DNA of 64,000 nucleotides from Aquibacillus salsiterrae (GCF_028416595.1 NZ_JAMQKC010000001.1:248001-312000); one strand, 5' to 3'; shown: positions 48,018-60,387, numbered from the stretch's first letter. Notes: a model not told the origin generated them from the letters alone. Program-made: numbers and translations.

Positions 48018-50654
48018 TCATGCTTTTGTTTTCACGTAAGTTTTTGCATACATTAGGGCATCATTTAACTGTTCCGGGTTTTTTCCGCCTGCTTGAGCCA
48101 TATCAGGACGACCACCACCGCCACCACCACAACGTGTAGCTGTTTCTTTAATAAGGTTACCTGCATGATACCCTTTCGCAATCAAATCTTTAGATACACC
48201 AGCAGCTAATTGTACTTTGCCATTGTTTACCGAACCTAGCAAGATAATACCTGAACCTAGTTTTTGTTTCAGTTCATCTACTATATTTCTTAATTGATTC
48301 ATGTCTTTTACGTCTACTTGTTTTGCAAGTAACTTAACACCATCAATGTCCTCCACATCGTCTAGGATAGAAGATGCTTCCATATTTGATATCTTCGCAC
48401 TTAATGATTCATTTTCCCGTTGAAGCTCTTTTATTTCTTGAAATAGACCTTCAATTCGAGTTGGAACTTTATCCTCAGCCACCTTTAACAATTTAGCAGA
48501 TTGGGTTAACGTTTCATGTTTTTGCGTTAAATATTGATAAGCAGCCTTACCAGTAGTAGCTTCAATTCTTCTAGTTCCTGCACCAATTCCTGATTCAGTG
48601 CTAATCTTAAACAAACCAATTTCGGCTGTATTTGTTACATGGCAACCCCCACATAGTTCAATACTGTATTCCCCAACTTGTACTACCCGAACAACATCGC
48701 CATACTTTTCACCAAATAAAGCCATCGCTCCCATTTCTTTTGCTTCTGCTAGCTTATGATGTGCAATTGCGACCGGGATAGATGCCCATATTTTTTCATT
48801 CACAATGCCCTCTATTTTTGTCAGTTCTTCTTCAGATATTCCGCCAAAGTGAGAGAAGTCAAATCGAAGTCTACCAGGAGCAACAAGTGAACCTGCTTGG
48901 TTTACATGCTCACCTAACACATCCTTTAATGCTTGGTGTAATAAATGTGTTGCCGTGTGATTCTTAACGATAGAGCCCCTATATTCTTGATCAACTACAG
49001 CTTTTACCCGATCTCCTTTGGATAGGGTTCCTTGTTTTACGATAATTCGATGTAAGTTTTGACCTTTAGGCGCTTTTTGTACATCGATAACCTCTGCTTT
49101 CGCAGTTTGAGTATAAATAAAGCCCCTATCAGCAATTTGTCCCCCGCTTTCTGCATAAAAAGGTGTTTCCTCAAGGATAATGTAAACCTCTTCTCCTTCA
49201 TTAGCAGAAACTTGGAAGTCTTTATCTTTCACCATTTCTAATACAGATGTTTCCAATTCTAAACGTTGATAGCCAATAAAAGAACTTTTCACTTCAACCT
49301 CACTTAGTACACCTTCTTGGACTTGCATCGAATCGACCTTCTGCCGTGCTTTTCGGGCCCGGTCTCTTTGTTTATTCATTTCCTGTTCGAATCCAGTCTC
49401 ATCGATTTGGAAACCTTCTTCTTCAATATATTCTTCTGTTAATTCCTTTGGAAAACCATAGGTGTCATAAAGTCTGAAAACTTCTTCACCAGGAAACGTA
49501 TTACTTCCTTTTTGTTTTTCCTTTTCAATAATCTCAGCCAAAATGGCAAGTCCTTCATGTAACGTTTCGTGAAACCTTTCTTCCTCCGTTTTTATCACAT
49601 TTTCAATAAAATCTTTTTTATTGCTAACTTCTGGATAAAATTCTTTCATTATTTCGCCAACAGTTCCTACTAAACGGAACATAAATGGGTCATCAATACC
49701 AATTTGTTTCGCATATCTAACCGCTCTTCTTAATAATCTTCTTAATACGTATCCTCTACCCTCGTTAGAAGGTAATGCACCATCACTTATGGCAAAAGTA
49801 ACTGTTCGGATGTGGTCAGCAATTACTTTGAAGGCAACATCAAGTTCTTCCTTTTCCCCGTAACGAACACTTGCCATTATTTCCACATCTTTCATTAATG
49901 GCAGAAACAAGTCCGTTTCAAAATTTGTTTTCGTATTTTGAATCACACAGACCATACGCTCTAATCCCATGCCTGTATCAATATTTTTCTTTGGTAGCGG
50001 TGTATAAGTATCGTCCGGATTATGATTAAATTGCGAAAAGACAAGGTTCCAGATTTCTAAATATCTTTCATTCTCCCCACCAGGGTACAATTCCGGATCA
50101 TTCGGGTCGTTTCCAAACTTCTCTCCTCGGTCATAGAAAATCTCGGTATTTGGTCCACTTGGTCCTTCTCCAATGTCCCAGAAATTTTCTTCTAATCGAA
50201 TGATTCTTTCTTCAGGCAAACCAATATGATTTTTCCATAGTTGATACGCTTCGTCATCTTCAGGATGAACAGTTACTGATAGGCGTTCTTTATCAAAACC
50301 AACCCACTTATCACTTGTCAAGAACTCCCATGCAAATTCAATTGCTTGTTCTTTAAAATAATCCCCAATGGAGAAGTTACCTAACATTTCGAAAAAGGTA
50401 TGGTGTCTTGCTGTATACCCAACATTTTCGATATCATTCGTTCTGATTGATTTTTGAGCATTGACGATTCTTGGATTTTCTGGAATAACCCTTCCATCAA
50501 AATATTTTTTCAATGTAGCAACACCACTGTTGATCCATAACAGGGTTGGATCTTCATGAGGAACTAATGAGGCACTGGGTTCCACACGATGACCTTTTTC
50601 TTTAAAGAAGTCTAAATACATTTGTCGAACTTGAGCAGATGTTAAATGTTTCAT
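48018..50654 (-). CDS. alaS: Alanyl-tRNA synthetase
   Basis: 878 aa, full length. The class II catalytic core occupies ~1-240, then the tRNA-recognition domain, then the editing domain with zinc/catalytic residues in [12 protein letters not shown] and [12 protein letters not shown]. The C-terminal C-Ala (DHHA1) domain ends [29 protein letters not shown] precedes the ATG. Expression is controlled by the T-box leader just upstream, which senses uncharged tRNA-Ala. Confidence 0.98.
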   Translation of the reverse strand: MKHLTSAQVRQMYLDFFKEKGHRVEPSASLVPHEDPTLLWINSGVATLKKYFDGRVIPENPRIVNAQKSIRTNDIENVGYTARHHTFFEMLGNFSIGDYFKEQAIEFAWEFLTSDKWVGFDKERLSVTVHPEDDEAYQLWKNHIGLPEERIIRLEENFWDIGEGPSGPNTEIFYDRGEKFGNDPNDPELYPGGENERYLEIWNLVFSQFNHNPDDTYTPLPKKNIDTGMGLERMVCVIQNTKTNFETDLFLPLMKDVEIMASVRYGEKEELDVAFKVIADHIRTVTFAISDGALPSNEGRGYVLRRLLRRAVRYAKQIGIDDPFMFRLVGTVGEIMKEFYPEVSNKKDFIENVIKTEEERFHETLHEGLAILAEIIEKEKQKGSNTFPGEEVFRLYDTYGFPKELTEEYIEEEGFQIDETGFEQEMNKQRDRARKARQKVDSMQVQEGVLSEVEVKSSFIGYQRLELETSVLEMVKDKDFQVSANEGEEVYIILEETPFYAESGGQIADRGFIYTQTAKAEVIDVQKAPKGQNLHRIIVKQGTLSKGDRVKAVVDQEYRGSIVKNHTATHLLHQALKDVLGEHVNQAGSLVAPGRLRFDFSHFGGISEEELTKIEGIVNEKIWASIPVAIAHHKLAEAKEMGAMALFGEKYGDVVRVVQVGEYSIELCGGCHVTNTAEIGLFKISTESGIGAGTRRIEATTGKAAYQYLTQKHETLTQSAKLLKVAEDKVPTRIEGLFQEIKELQRENESLSAKISNMEASSILDDVEDIDGVKLLAKQVDVKDMNQLRNIVDELKQKLGSGIILLGSVNNGKVQLAAGVSKDLIAKGYHAGNLIKETATRCGGGGGGRPDMAQAGGKNPEQLNDALMYAKTYVKTKA

Positions 50655-50994
50655 TTCTTTTTCCTCCTATTTGCTTTCGTAATACAAGTTTGCTTACCTT
50701 ATCTGAACAATGAATACAAAAAAAACTCTCATTCCTGCTAAATTAGCAGGGACGAGAGCATTCGCGGTACCACCCTGATTATGACTACTATTCTAAGTGC
50801 CATCACCTTCTGTCGCATGTAACGGTGCGAACCGGTGGCGATTAAACCACACTCAGAACTAGCTTCCATGACCCTTCACCTAGAATTTCTCCCAGCCTAA
50901 GGAAATTCCTCTCTTTTTATCCAAACAGGATATAGATGGTCTGCCATGTACTCATGATCGTCAACACTTTAACTACATTTATTCATATCGATTC
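50655..50994 (-). promoter_or_regulatory. T-box riboswitch leader of alaS (tRNA-Ala)
   Basis: About 340 bases of leader. The conserved T-box AGGGTGGTACCGCG is at 50776-50763, followed by terminator stem CTCTC...TGCTAA / TTAGCAGG...GAGAG and a run of eight Ts (50717-50758). Upstream, a stem I region contains the AGTA motif, and GGAAGCTAG holds a GCU (Ala) specifier at 50863-50861. Uncharged tRNA-Ala should stabilise the antiterminator and turn alaS on. Confidence 0.95.
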
Positions 50995-51000
50995 GATTGA

Positions 51001-51029
51001 ATTATAGAAAACATTTAACATTTTGTCAA
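51001..51029 (-). promoter_or_regulatory. Sigma-A promoter of the alaS T-box operon
   Basis: Minus strand TTGACA (51029-51024), 17-base spacer, TATAAT (51006-51001): fully consensus. The -35 overlaps the stop codon of the upstream AI-2E family gene. Confidence 0.92.
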
Positions 51030-52093
51030 TTATTGTAGCGATAAGCGTTAATATGGATAATAAAAACCTTTATCACAGATAAAACAGGCACGGCTACAAT
51101 CATACCTACCACGCCCCCTATCTCACCCCCTACAATCAAGGCAAATATAATTATAATTGGGTGGATGTCGATACTTTTTCCAACAATAAATGGAGACAAT
51201 AGGTTACCCTCAATAATTTGGACTATAAAAACAGATAAGATGACAAAAACGACCATTTTCATTGATATGGTAAAAGCGATAATCAAGGCAGGAATAGCGC
51301 CTAATAGTGGTCCAAAATAAGGAATAATATTAGTTATTCCCATCGTTAGTCCTAATAGTAATGGATACTTCATCCCGATTAACCACAAGAGTCCATAAGA
51401 GGTGAGCCCAACGAATAGGCAGACGAGTAATTGTCCTCTTATATAATTCCCCAAACTTTTATCGATATCAATTGCTAAGTCCTTTCCCTCTTCTCGGTAT
51501 TTCTTTGGGGTAAGCTTCCAAAGTGAAGATTGTATTTTCTTAAAGTCTTTTAGAAAGTAAAAAACAAGAACCGGAATAACCGCTATCACAACAACTACAT
51601 CCATTATTTTAGTAAGCTGTTTGACACTATTGGTGATAAAATCCCCTACAAATTCTTCTAAATCATAAAAAAAGTCATCCATCTTTTTATGAACTGCTTC
51701 CGGCAAAAAGGCTGTTTTTTCATACAAACCATGTGTTGTGTTCCGGTACATATCAATGAACTGAGGAAGATTTTTATCCAGGTCATTTAATTGGTTGATC
51801 ATTAGGGGATAGGCTTTATATAATCCAAACCCTACTCCACCAAAAAAGAGAATATAAATAGTTAAAATTGCAAGCCACCTTGGAAAATGGAAACGATGCA
51901 GCTTCTCGACAATTGGGTGTAGCAAATAAGCTATGATTCCAGAAATTATAAAAGGCATTAATATTTTAAGCGATGTAGTAAAAAATTTTTCATAAAAAGG
52001 GAATAGGATAGTAAGCAAATAAAGAAATAAAAAAGACAATATACCAACTAAAATCCAATATAAGAAACGCATCGATTTATTTTGGTTAAACAT
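51026..52093 (-). CDS. AI-2E family transporter / PerM-like permease (YrrI)
   Basis: 355 aa, about eight membrane helices: two at the N-terminus (~10-60), a soluble insert (~95-150), and a C-terminal cluster with GITNIIPYFGPLLGAIPALI, the family signature. Members include Na+/H+ antiporters and AI-2 exporters; the substrate here is unknown. AAGGAGAAG lies six bases before the ATG. Confidence 0.9.
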   Translation of the reverse strand: MFNQNKSMRFLYWILVGILSFLFLYLLTILFPFYEKFFTTSLKILMPFIISGIIAYLLHPIVEKLHRFHFPRWLAILTIYILFFGGVGFGLYKAYPLMINQLNDLDKNLPQFIDMYRNTTHGLYEKTAFLPEAVHKKMDDFFYDLEEFVGDFITNSVKQLTKIMDVVVVIAVIPVLVFYFLKDFKKIQSSLWKLTPKKYREEGKDLAIDIDKSLGNYIRGQLLVCLFVGLTSYGLLWLIGMKYPLLLGLTMGITNIIPYFGPLLGAIPALIIAFTISMKMVVFVILSVFIVQIIEGNLLSPFIVGKSIDIHPIIIIFALIVGGEIGGVVGMIVAVPVLSVIKVFIIHINAYRYNN

Positions 52094-52126
52094 GGAAAAC
52101 TTCTCCTTATCATTTCTTATTTGAAG

Positions 52127-52177
52127 AACAAAAGCGCGAGGGCGCTGAAGCTAATAAGAAAGTATAAAAAAACCAAG
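52127..52177. repeat. Repeat-family fragments, one inverted
   Basis: AAAAGCGCGAGGGCGCTGAAGC is a minimal copy with the two GCGC ends joined. The stretch 52156-52177 (AAGAAAGTATAAAAAAACC) is the reverse complement of the tail seen at 10322-10340. Confidence 0.65.
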
Positions 52178-52217
52178 CATGGATAATTCAGCGACAGCCA
52201 CGTCAAATCTTAAATGA

Positions 52218-52240
52218 GCCCCTGTCAACCTGACAAGGGC
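52218..52240 (-). terminator. Hairpin after yrzQ
   Basis: GCCCCTGTCA (52218-52227) pairs with TGACAAGGGC (52231-52240) around three bases, one mismatch. The U-tail is weak. Confidence 0.5.
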
Positions 52241-52249
52241 TTATTAAAG

Positions 52250-52399
52250 CTAACGCAGGACGTCTCGAACGATTTTTTTTGCTTGGCGCATCGTCCTTTC
52301 GTTAAGGATATCGTTCATATGGATGTTGCGCTTTTTAGCTGTACGATAAATAGCAGCGCCTACACCCATTGATACAAGTGAGGATACAATTCGATTCAA
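52250..52399 (-). CDS. yrzQ: YrzQ-like small protein (DUF3918)
   Basis: 49 aa: xNRIVSSLVSMGVGAAIYRTAKK, then a basic helix (MRQAKKIVRDVLR). Length, N-terminus and position next to yrrI match the YrzQ/DUF3918 family. The start is TTG with GGGGGGAATTAAC upstream. Function unknown. Too short for routine calling. Confidence 0.72.
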   Translation of the reverse strand: MNRIVSSLVSMGVGAAIYRTAKKRNIHMNDILNERTMRQAKKIVRDVLR

Positions 52400-52425
52400 G
52401 TTAATTCCCCCCTAGTTTTATTTAA

Positions 52426-52614
52426 TTACCATTGTAATCTTCTTTCTTCTTCTGAGAATAAATCGTTTAACGAGCTTAATGAACCATCTGACTCTACTTC
52501 ATGTACTTGAAAAACGCCATTCTGCACGGAAAGTTCAATAAAACAATTCCAACAATAATAGTGTTGATTCCCTATCTTCCCTATATCTTTCCCTTTACAA
52601 TTTGGACAATTCAT
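52426..52614 (-). CDS. Small zinc-ribbon protein
   Basis: 62 aa. MNCPNCKGKDIGKIGNQHYYCWNC has two CxxC pairs, a zinc ribbon, then an acidic tail with LSSLNDLFSEEERRLQW. No enzyme motif. A homologous small protein occupies this place next to recD2 in related bacilli, but I do not assign a symbol. Role unknown. Confidence 0.8.
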   Translation of the reverse strand: MNCPNCKGKDIGKIGNQHYYCWNCFIELSVQNGVFQVHEVESDGSLSSLNDLFSEEERRLQW

Positions 52615-52722
52615 TTTTTAAGCAACTCCTTCACGTTCGATAAAGTTACTTCAATTATTGCCCAATTCAAGGAAAGATATACTACCATCTACTAGACGTG
52701 GTATGTCTTTATTTTGTGTAAA

Positions 52723-55047
52723 TTACATAAAGTCATAAGGAGAAAGTTCTTCCTCTTTTTCATCTGTATCGATATTTTTGTTTTGCCTTCCAACGATGGA
52801 CTCTAACATGTAAATCAAGGAGGTAAACCTTTTATTTGTGTCTTCCTCTGTTATTCCTTGTAAAAACGCTTGTTTATCTCCGCATAAAATTAGCGATTTT
52901 TTAGATCTAGTTATAGCAGTATAAAGCAAATTCTTTCGTAACATTCTTCGGTAGCTAGGAACAACTGGTAAAATTACAATAGGAAATTCACTGCCTTGTG
53001 ACTTGTGGATAGAAGTACAATATGCATGCATAAGATTAATCAAATCTTTACGTTGGTATCCGACTTCTTTATCTTCAAACATCACAACAATTTCTTCTTC
53101 TTGATCTTTTCCTTCATCTTCCTCATAAATGGCAGCTATTTCGCCGATGTCACCGTTAAAGACACCATCTTCTGGTTGGTTGACTAACTGAATTACTTTA
53201 TCACCTGTTCGAAAGGTAAAATCTTTTGTTTTTATTTCTCTTCTTGTCTTGCTCTTAGGATTTACTAGTTTCTGAAGTTCTTCATTTATTCGGTGAATGC
53301 CTGCCAAACTTCGGTACATAGGTGCAATGATTTGTAAGTCATGTAGATCAACACCTTTATCAATTGCTCGCTTAACGATTTGCATAATAACATGAATAAC
53401 TTGGTCCTCGCGACACTCAATAAAATTAAAATCATTTTCTTTTCGTAAGGAATGAGCGGAACATTCGTTATTTTTGATTTCATGGGCTAATTGAATAATC
53501 TTAGACCCTTCCTTTTGACGATACACTTCATTTAATTTAACAAACGGTAATAAATGTGAAGCCAACAGATCAGCAAGCACTTGACCAGGGCCAACTGATG
53601 GTAATTGGTCTTCATCACCGACAATTAACACTTGCATCTCGTTAGGAACAGCCTTAAACAGTTGATTTGCTAACCATATATCAACCATGGAAAATTCATC
53701 AATAACTAGTAGTTTTCCACTTAGTTGATTATCTTGGTCCTTTTCAAACGACTCAGTTCCATTCCAGCCAAGTAACCGGTGAATGGTCATTGCAGGTAAT
53801 CCAGTCGATTCCTTCATTCGTTTTGCAGCCCTACCAGTAGGAGCAGTCAATACGAACGGATAGTTGTCTTTGTTATCTTTATAGTCTCTAGGATCAAGGG
53901 ATAAACCGTGAATTTTTGCATAGGCTTTAATAATTCCTTTAATTACTGTTGTTTTCCCAGTTCCCGGTCCACCAGTTAAAATCATCACTTTGGAAGACAG
54001 TGCTTGCTTAATTGCTTTAAATTGCTCTTTTCCATAGCTTAAAGATTCTTGTTCTTCAATTTCTCCTACAATTTTCATTAATTCAGCATCGTTTACCGAC
54101 TCTTCTAGACTTTGACTGATTATTCGCGAAATTTGTGTAGCTAACCCACTTTCAGCGTAATATAGCGTTGGTAAATAGACATTTGATTCGTGCACGATTA
54201 TCTGTTTTTGTTTATTCAGCTCTAGTATTTCTCGGGAAATATCTTCAAAGGATAAGCCTAGTGCTTGTCCAAGCAATAGATGGTCAGTCCGAACAATGTG
54301 TTCTTTGATCGGAAGATATACATGTCCATCCGTAATACTTTGTTGTAAGGTGTAAATGCATGCCGCTTGAATTCGACTTGGATGATTCATTGGGAAATTT
54401 TGCTGTTTCGCAACTTCATCAGCACGCTGAAACCCAAATCCATCAATATCAAAAACGTATTGATAAGGGTTTTCTTTTAATAAGTCAACTGCTTCTTCTT
54501 TGTATTTTGCATAAATTTTTTGAGCTAATTTAAGGCCAATCCCATAGCTTGCTAGGTTGACAACAACATGTTCAAATCCTTGGTTCTCTTTCAATTGCTT
54601 ATATAGTTGATCTTTTTTCTCCTTAGGAATACCAGGTACTACATTAAGTGCCTGTTTATCTTTGATTATGGTTGAAATGGCTGTCTCACCCAAGTGAGAC
54701 ACTATTTTCTCAGCTGTTTTCTTTCCGATTCCGAAGAAAAGCTCGCTTGACAAATATGCAACAATGCCTTCTTTTGTTGTCGGTACAAATCGTTGGTAAT
54801 GATCAACATGGTATTGACGGCCAAATCGCTTATGTTCCTCAAACGTCCCATAAAATGTATATACTTCCCCTTGGCTTAAGATAGAAAAATACCCTTTTAT
54901 AACAATTTCCTTCTCATCTAGCGGCTCATTAGTTTCTGTTATTTTTATTTTAGCAATGGAAAAATGTTCGGCTTCGTTTACAAAAATGGTATGTAATAAC
55001 TCACCTTTAATAAAGCCAGTTGCTTCGTTTAATTCATTATTTTCCAT
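52723..55047 (-). CDS. recD2: ATP-dependent RecD2-like DNA helicase (YrrC)
   Basis: 774 aa superfamily 1 5'-3' helicase. An N-terminal OB-like and HhH region (~1-180) precedes Walker A LTGGPGTGKTTVIKG near residue 355, Walker B VIDEFSMVD and a C-terminal motif with HKSQGSEFPIVILPV. RecD2 acts in replication-fork maintenance and mismatch repair without RecBC. ATG at 55047 is preferred over 55053 because GGAG then has nine-base spacing. Confidence 0.94.
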   Translation of the reverse strand: MENNELNEATGFIKGELLHTIFVNEAEHFSIAKIKITETNEPLDEKEIVIKGYFSILSQGEVYTFYGTFEEHKRFGRQYHVDHYQRFVPTTKEGIVAYLSSELFFGIGKKTAEKIVSHLGETAISTIIKDKQALNVVPGIPKEKKDQLYKQLKENQGFEHVVVNLASYGIGLKLAQKIYAKYKEEAVDLLKENPYQYVFDIDGFGFQRADEVAKQQNFPMNHPSRIQAACIYTLQQSITDGHVYLPIKEHIVRTDHLLLGQALGLSFEDISREILELNKQKQIIVHESNVYLPTLYYAESGLATQISRIISQSLEESVNDAELMKIVGEIEEQESLSYGKEQFKAIKQALSSKVMILTGGPGTGKTTVIKGIIKAYAKIHGLSLDPRDYKDNKDNYPFVLTAPTGRAAKRMKESTGLPAMTIHRLLGWNGTESFEKDQDNQLSGKLLVIDEFSMVDIWLANQLFKAVPNEMQVLIVGDEDQLPSVGPGQVLADLLASHLLPFVKLNEVYRQKEGSKIIQLAHEIKNNECSAHSLRKENDFNFIECREDQVIHVIMQIVKRAIDKGVDLHDLQIIAPMYRSLAGIHRINEELQKLVNPKSKTRREIKTKDFTFRTGDKVIQLVNQPEDGVFNGDIGEIAAIYEEDEGKDQEEEIVVMFEDKEVGYQRKDLINLMHAYCTSIHKSQGSEFPIVILPVVPSYRRMLRKNLLYTAITRSKKSLILCGDKQAFLQGITEEDTNKRFTSLIYMLESIVGRQNKNIDTDEKEEELSPYDFM

Positions 55048-55100
55048 TACCATGAACTCCCTTCAATAAACTTGTACGTACGGCCAAATTTTTCTAATAG

Positions 55101-55751
55101 TTAATCGGTTAGTAGCTCTTCTATTTTTTTCTTTCCATTTGCAGCTAATAGGTGGTCAGGTTGAATTTCTACTGCCTTAGTAAAGTTCTCTAGTGCACGA
55201 TCAACGTCTTCCTGATAAAGGTAGCAAACACCTAAGTTGTAATATGCATCACTATGGTCGTTATTTAGCTTTAACACATCTTCAAAAACTTCTTTAGCAA
55301 CATCAACTTGGCTTGTTTGCGCCAAGGCTAGTCCATATTGAAACAAAATTGCTTCTTCTTCAGGATTGAGTTCCTGTGCACGCTGTAAATATGGTAGTGA
55401 CAGTTTGTGGTGGTCTTGCTTTTGAAAAGATATTCCTAACAAGAAATATACGTCTGCTTCCTTTAATCCTAAGTCAAGCGCTTGTTGAAAGTGCTGTTGT
55501 GCCTTTTTGTAATTTTCCTGTTCAAAAAAAACATTGCCTAAACCATAGTGTGCTGTTGCAGCCTGATTATCTAATTCAATTGCTTTTTCAAAAAATTTTT
55601 CTGCTCTCTCAAAGTCTTGTATATGTAACAACAAATTACCAAAATTAATATACCCGACTGGATCTGTTGGTTTTTGTTCTATTTCATCGGTAAAAAATTT
55701 AGCAGCTTCCTCCATTTTACCTTCGTTCAACAATTCTATTCCCTTGTTCAT
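55101..55751 (-). CDS. yrrB: TPR-repeat protein YrrB
   Basis: 216 aa, made of about six tetratricopeptide repeats (for example AATAHYGLGNVFFEQENYKKAQQHF and SDAYYNLGVCYLYQEDVDRALENF). TPRs are protein-interaction scaffolds. In B. subtilis YrrB lies between recD2 and mnmA, as here, and has been proposed to serve the mnmA/iscS thiolation pathway. AAGAGGTGATTAATA precedes the ATG. Confidence 0.92.
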   Translation of the reverse strand: MNKGIELLNEGKMEEAAKFFTDEIEQKPTDPVGYINFGNLLLHIQDFERAEKFFEKAIELDNQAATAHYGLGNVFFEQENYKKAQQHFQQALDLGLKEADVYFLLGISFQKQDHHKLSLPYLQRAQELNPEEEAILFQYGLALAQTSQVDVAKEVFEDVLKLNNDHSDAYYNLGVCYLYQEDVDRALENFTKAVEIQPDHLLAANGKKKIEELLTD

Positions 55752-55798
55752 TATTAATCACCTCTTATTGTAGTTCCAATTGCTTCGTTTCTATTATA

Positions 55799-56061
55799 AC
55801 GCTTTCTGTTATAGTCCAGTTTCGCGGGCTAGATGCTCGTGACATAAGCAGTTCTCCTACTGTGACCAAAAATCGGTCACTTTCGGCGCTCTGCTTATGC
55901 AGTCGCATCTACCAAGCCCGCTACGCTTTCTGTTATAGTCCAGTTTCGCGGGCTAGATGCTCGTGACATAAGCAGTTCTCCTACTGTGACCAAAAATCGG
56001 TCACTTTCGGCGCTCTGCTTATGCAGTCGCATCTACCAAGCCCGCTACGCTTTCTGTTATA
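55799..56061. repeat. Tandem duplication of a 124-bp nested-palindrome element
   Basis: Two perfect consecutive 124-bp copies start at 55800 and 55924, and the first 15 bases recur at 56047-56061. Each unit folds into a long hairpin of nested arms: GCGGGCT/AGCCCGC, AGATGC/GCATCT, CATAAGCAG/CTGCTTATG, GTGACC/GGTCAC. In copy 1 the arms span 55824-55921. ACGCTTTCTGTTATA flanks each unit and remains at both ends. No coding capacity. Confidence 0.95.
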
Positions 56062-56103
56062 AAAAGAGGGTAGACATTTAGGAATTCCCTAATTTGCCCA
56101 CCC
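56061..56103 (-). terminator. Intrinsic terminator of mnmA
   Basis: Minus strand GGGTGGGCA pairs with TGTCTACCC (two wobbles), then TCTTTTTATAAC. It abuts the tandem element. Confidence 0.6.
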
Positions 56104-56112
56104 GGTTGTTAG

Positions 56113-58385
<2,273 letters not shown>

Positions 58386-58404
58386 CGAAATTCCTCCTAT
58401 CTTT

Positions 58405-58824
58405 CTAAATATAAAACATATGGGGGTCTTGCCTATCATCATCCCCATGTTTTCTCAAATCATCCAATGTTGTCGTATCTAACACATTTTTAACAGCATC
58501 TCTAATTCTAATCCACAATTGTTGTTTGGCTGGTTCTTCATCTTCAATCCCTTCCACTGGTGTGATTGGACCTTCCAAAATTCGAATAATATCACCTGCA
58601 GTTATTTCCGAGGGGTCTTTTGCTAACACATAACCACCATATGCACCACGAACACTTTTTACTAAACAAGCATTTCGCAACGGGGCAACTAACTGCTCTA
58701 AATAATGTTCTGACAGGTTATTGTCCGTCGCAATGGTTTTCAAAGAAACTGGTCCACTCCCATTATGCCTTGCTAGTTCAATCATAATTGTTAATCCATA
58801 TCGACCCTTTGTCGAGATCTTCAC
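58405..58824 (-). CDS. cymR: Rrf2-family regulator CymR
   Basis: 139 aa. The N-terminal winged helix MKISTKGRYGLTIMIELARH and wing are typical of Rrf2; it lacks the FeS cysteines of IscR. In B. subtilis CymR with CysK represses cysteine-uptake and synthesis genes. AGAGGTGAAGCTCG precedes the GTG. It leads the cymR-yrvO-mnmA unit, linking sulfur status to tRNA thiolation. Confidence 0.95.
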   Translation of the reverse strand: MKISTKGRYGLTIMIELARHNGSGPVSLKTIATDNNLSEHYLEQLVAPLRNACLVKSVRGAYGGYVLAKDPSEITAGDIIRILEGPITPVEGIEDEEPAKQQLWIRIRDAVKNVLDTTTLDDLRKHGDDDRQDPHMFYI

Positions 58825-58892
58825 CGAGCTTCACCTCTTCTAAACGTAAATTAAGGTAACTATATCATTAATAAATTAGCAACAAATCGTTT

Positions 58893-58930
58893 GCAGCTAG
58901 ACAGTTCCTAGATTTTTTATTATCTCTTTC
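58893..58930 (+). repeat. Degenerate dispersed-repeat tail
   Basis: GCAGCTAGACAGTTCCTAG followed by ATTTTTTATTATCTCTTTC, a decayed version of the tail at 10305-10338, in the divergent cymR-rarA gap. Confidence 0.55.
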
Positions 58931-59112
58931 ATTAAAGCATCTATAATATCATCATAATTATAGCATGAATAGTTTCACTCTTGCATTTTCAAGAGGTTAT
59001 CAGTACGCTAAAGACAGTTCAACCATTACTAATGAAGAAAAGATAATTCTAGTTAATTTATTTGAACACGTCAAGGAATCAAACTTATGTGAGAAAAAGG
59101 AGAAAGAAACAT

Positions 59113-60387
59113 ATGAGTCAAAAGCCTTTAGCTTTTCGTATGCGTCCTAAGAATATTGACGAAATAATTGGTCAAAAACACTTAGTTGGTGAAGGAAAAA
59201 TGATACGACGAATGGTAGAAGCAAATCGTCTTTTATCAATGATCCTATTTGGACCACCAGGAACAGGTAAAACATCAATGGCAACAGCATTAGCACGAAA
59301 CTTACAGTTACCATATAAACTATTAAATGCAGTAGTAGACAAGAAAAAAGACATGGAAATTGCTGTGGAAGAAGCGAAAATGCACGGACAACTCGTATTA
59401 ATATTAGATGAAGTACATCGTCTCGATAAAGCGAAGCAGGACTTCTTGTTACCCCACGTCGAAAGTAATTTAATCACTTTAATTGGTTGTACAACAAGTA
59501 ACCCGTATCATTCGATAAACCCAGCTGTAAGAAGTAGATCACATTTATTTGAATTACATCCCCTTAATGACGAAGATGTAAAAGAAGCTGTCTATCGTGC
59601 ATTAAGGGATAAAGTAAATGGGCTAGGAAATATCGAGATAGAAATAACAGAAAATGCTTTGGATCATTTTGCACAGTCTGCTAACGGAGACTTACGCGCT
59701 GCACTAAACGGGTTAGAGTTAGCTGCATTCTCAACACCAAAAAACAAAGACAATCTAATCGTAATTGACTTAGAAGTTGCAGAGGCATGTATGCAAAAGA
59801 AAAGTTTTAGCCATGATAAAAACGGTGATGCCCATTATGATGTCCTTTCTGCATTCCAGAAATCGATTAGAGGCAGTGATGTGAATGCTGCGTTACATTA
59901 TCTCGGCAGATTAATAGAAGCAGGAGATTTGGATAGTATTGCTAGACGCTTAGTTGTTTGTGCTTATGAAGATATTGGACTAGCCAATCCGCAGGCAGGT
60001 CCACGAGCACTAGCAGCAGTCGAAGCTGCAGAGCGGATTGGTCTACCTGAGGCCAGAATACCTTTAGCAGTTTCGATTGTAGAATTGTGCCTATCACCTA
60101 AATCAAATTCTGCTTACAAGGCCTTAGATGAAGCCCTAGCAGATATCAGAAACGGTAATACTGGAGACATTCCCATTCATTTAAAAGACGCTCACTATCA
60201 AGGGGCGATTTCTCTCGGTAGAGGTGTCGATTATAAGTACCCACATAACTTTGATTCTGGATGGGTCGAGCAACAATATTTACCAGATAGAATAAAAAAC
60301 AAAAAGTATTATCAGCCAAAAGATACTGGTAAGTTCGAACAGTCCTTAAAACAAGTTTATCAAAGAATATCAAAAAAAGAACAGTGA
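59113..60387 (+). CDS. rarA: Replication-associated recombination protein RarA (MgsA, YrvN)
   Basis: 424 aa clamp-loader-like AAA+ ATPase. Walker A LFGPPGTGKTSMATAL, Walker B LILDEVHRLDKAKQ, and a C-terminal tetramerisation domain (YEDIGLANPQAGPRAL). It acts at stalled forks and single-strand ends. ATG at 59113 is chosen with AAGGAGA upstream, rather than TTG at 59062. Same place as B. subtilis yrvN. Confidence 0.95.
   Translation: MSQKPLAFRMRPKNIDEIIGQKHLVGEGKMIRRMVEANRLLSMILFGPPGTGKTSMATALARNLQLPYKLLNAVVDKKKDMEIAVEEAKMHGQLVLILDEVHRLDKAKQDFLLPHVESNLITLIGCTTSNPYHSINPAVRSRSHLFELHPLNDEDVKEAVYRALRDKVNGLGNIEIEITENALDHFAQSANGDLRAALNGLELAAFSTPKNKDNLIVIDLEVAEACMQKKSFSHDKNGDAHYDVLSAFQKSIRGSDVNAALHYLGRLIEAGDLDSIARRLVVCAYEDIGLANPQAGPRALAAVEAAERIGLPEARIPLAVSIVELCLSPKSNSAYKALDEALADIRNGNTGDIPIHLKDAHYQGAISLGRGVDYKYPHNFDSGWVEQQYLPDRIKNKKYYQPKDTGKFEQSLKQVYQRISKKEQ

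Larger units (their letters stand above)
55752..56112. other. yrrB-mnmA intergenic region (361 bp)
   Basis: No gene. It is mostly two tandem 124-bp palindromic units plus a short third start (55799-56061), followed by the mnmA terminator (56061-56103). Confidence 0.85.

Noticed and set aside
55799-56061. Repeat array considered as CRISPR
   Set aside because: Units are 124 bp, directly abutting and identical, with no unique spacers and no cas genes nearby.
58965-59150. 61-codon plus-strand frame before rarA
   Set aside because: No ribosome site; it overlaps the rarA start in another frame and has no recognisable relative.
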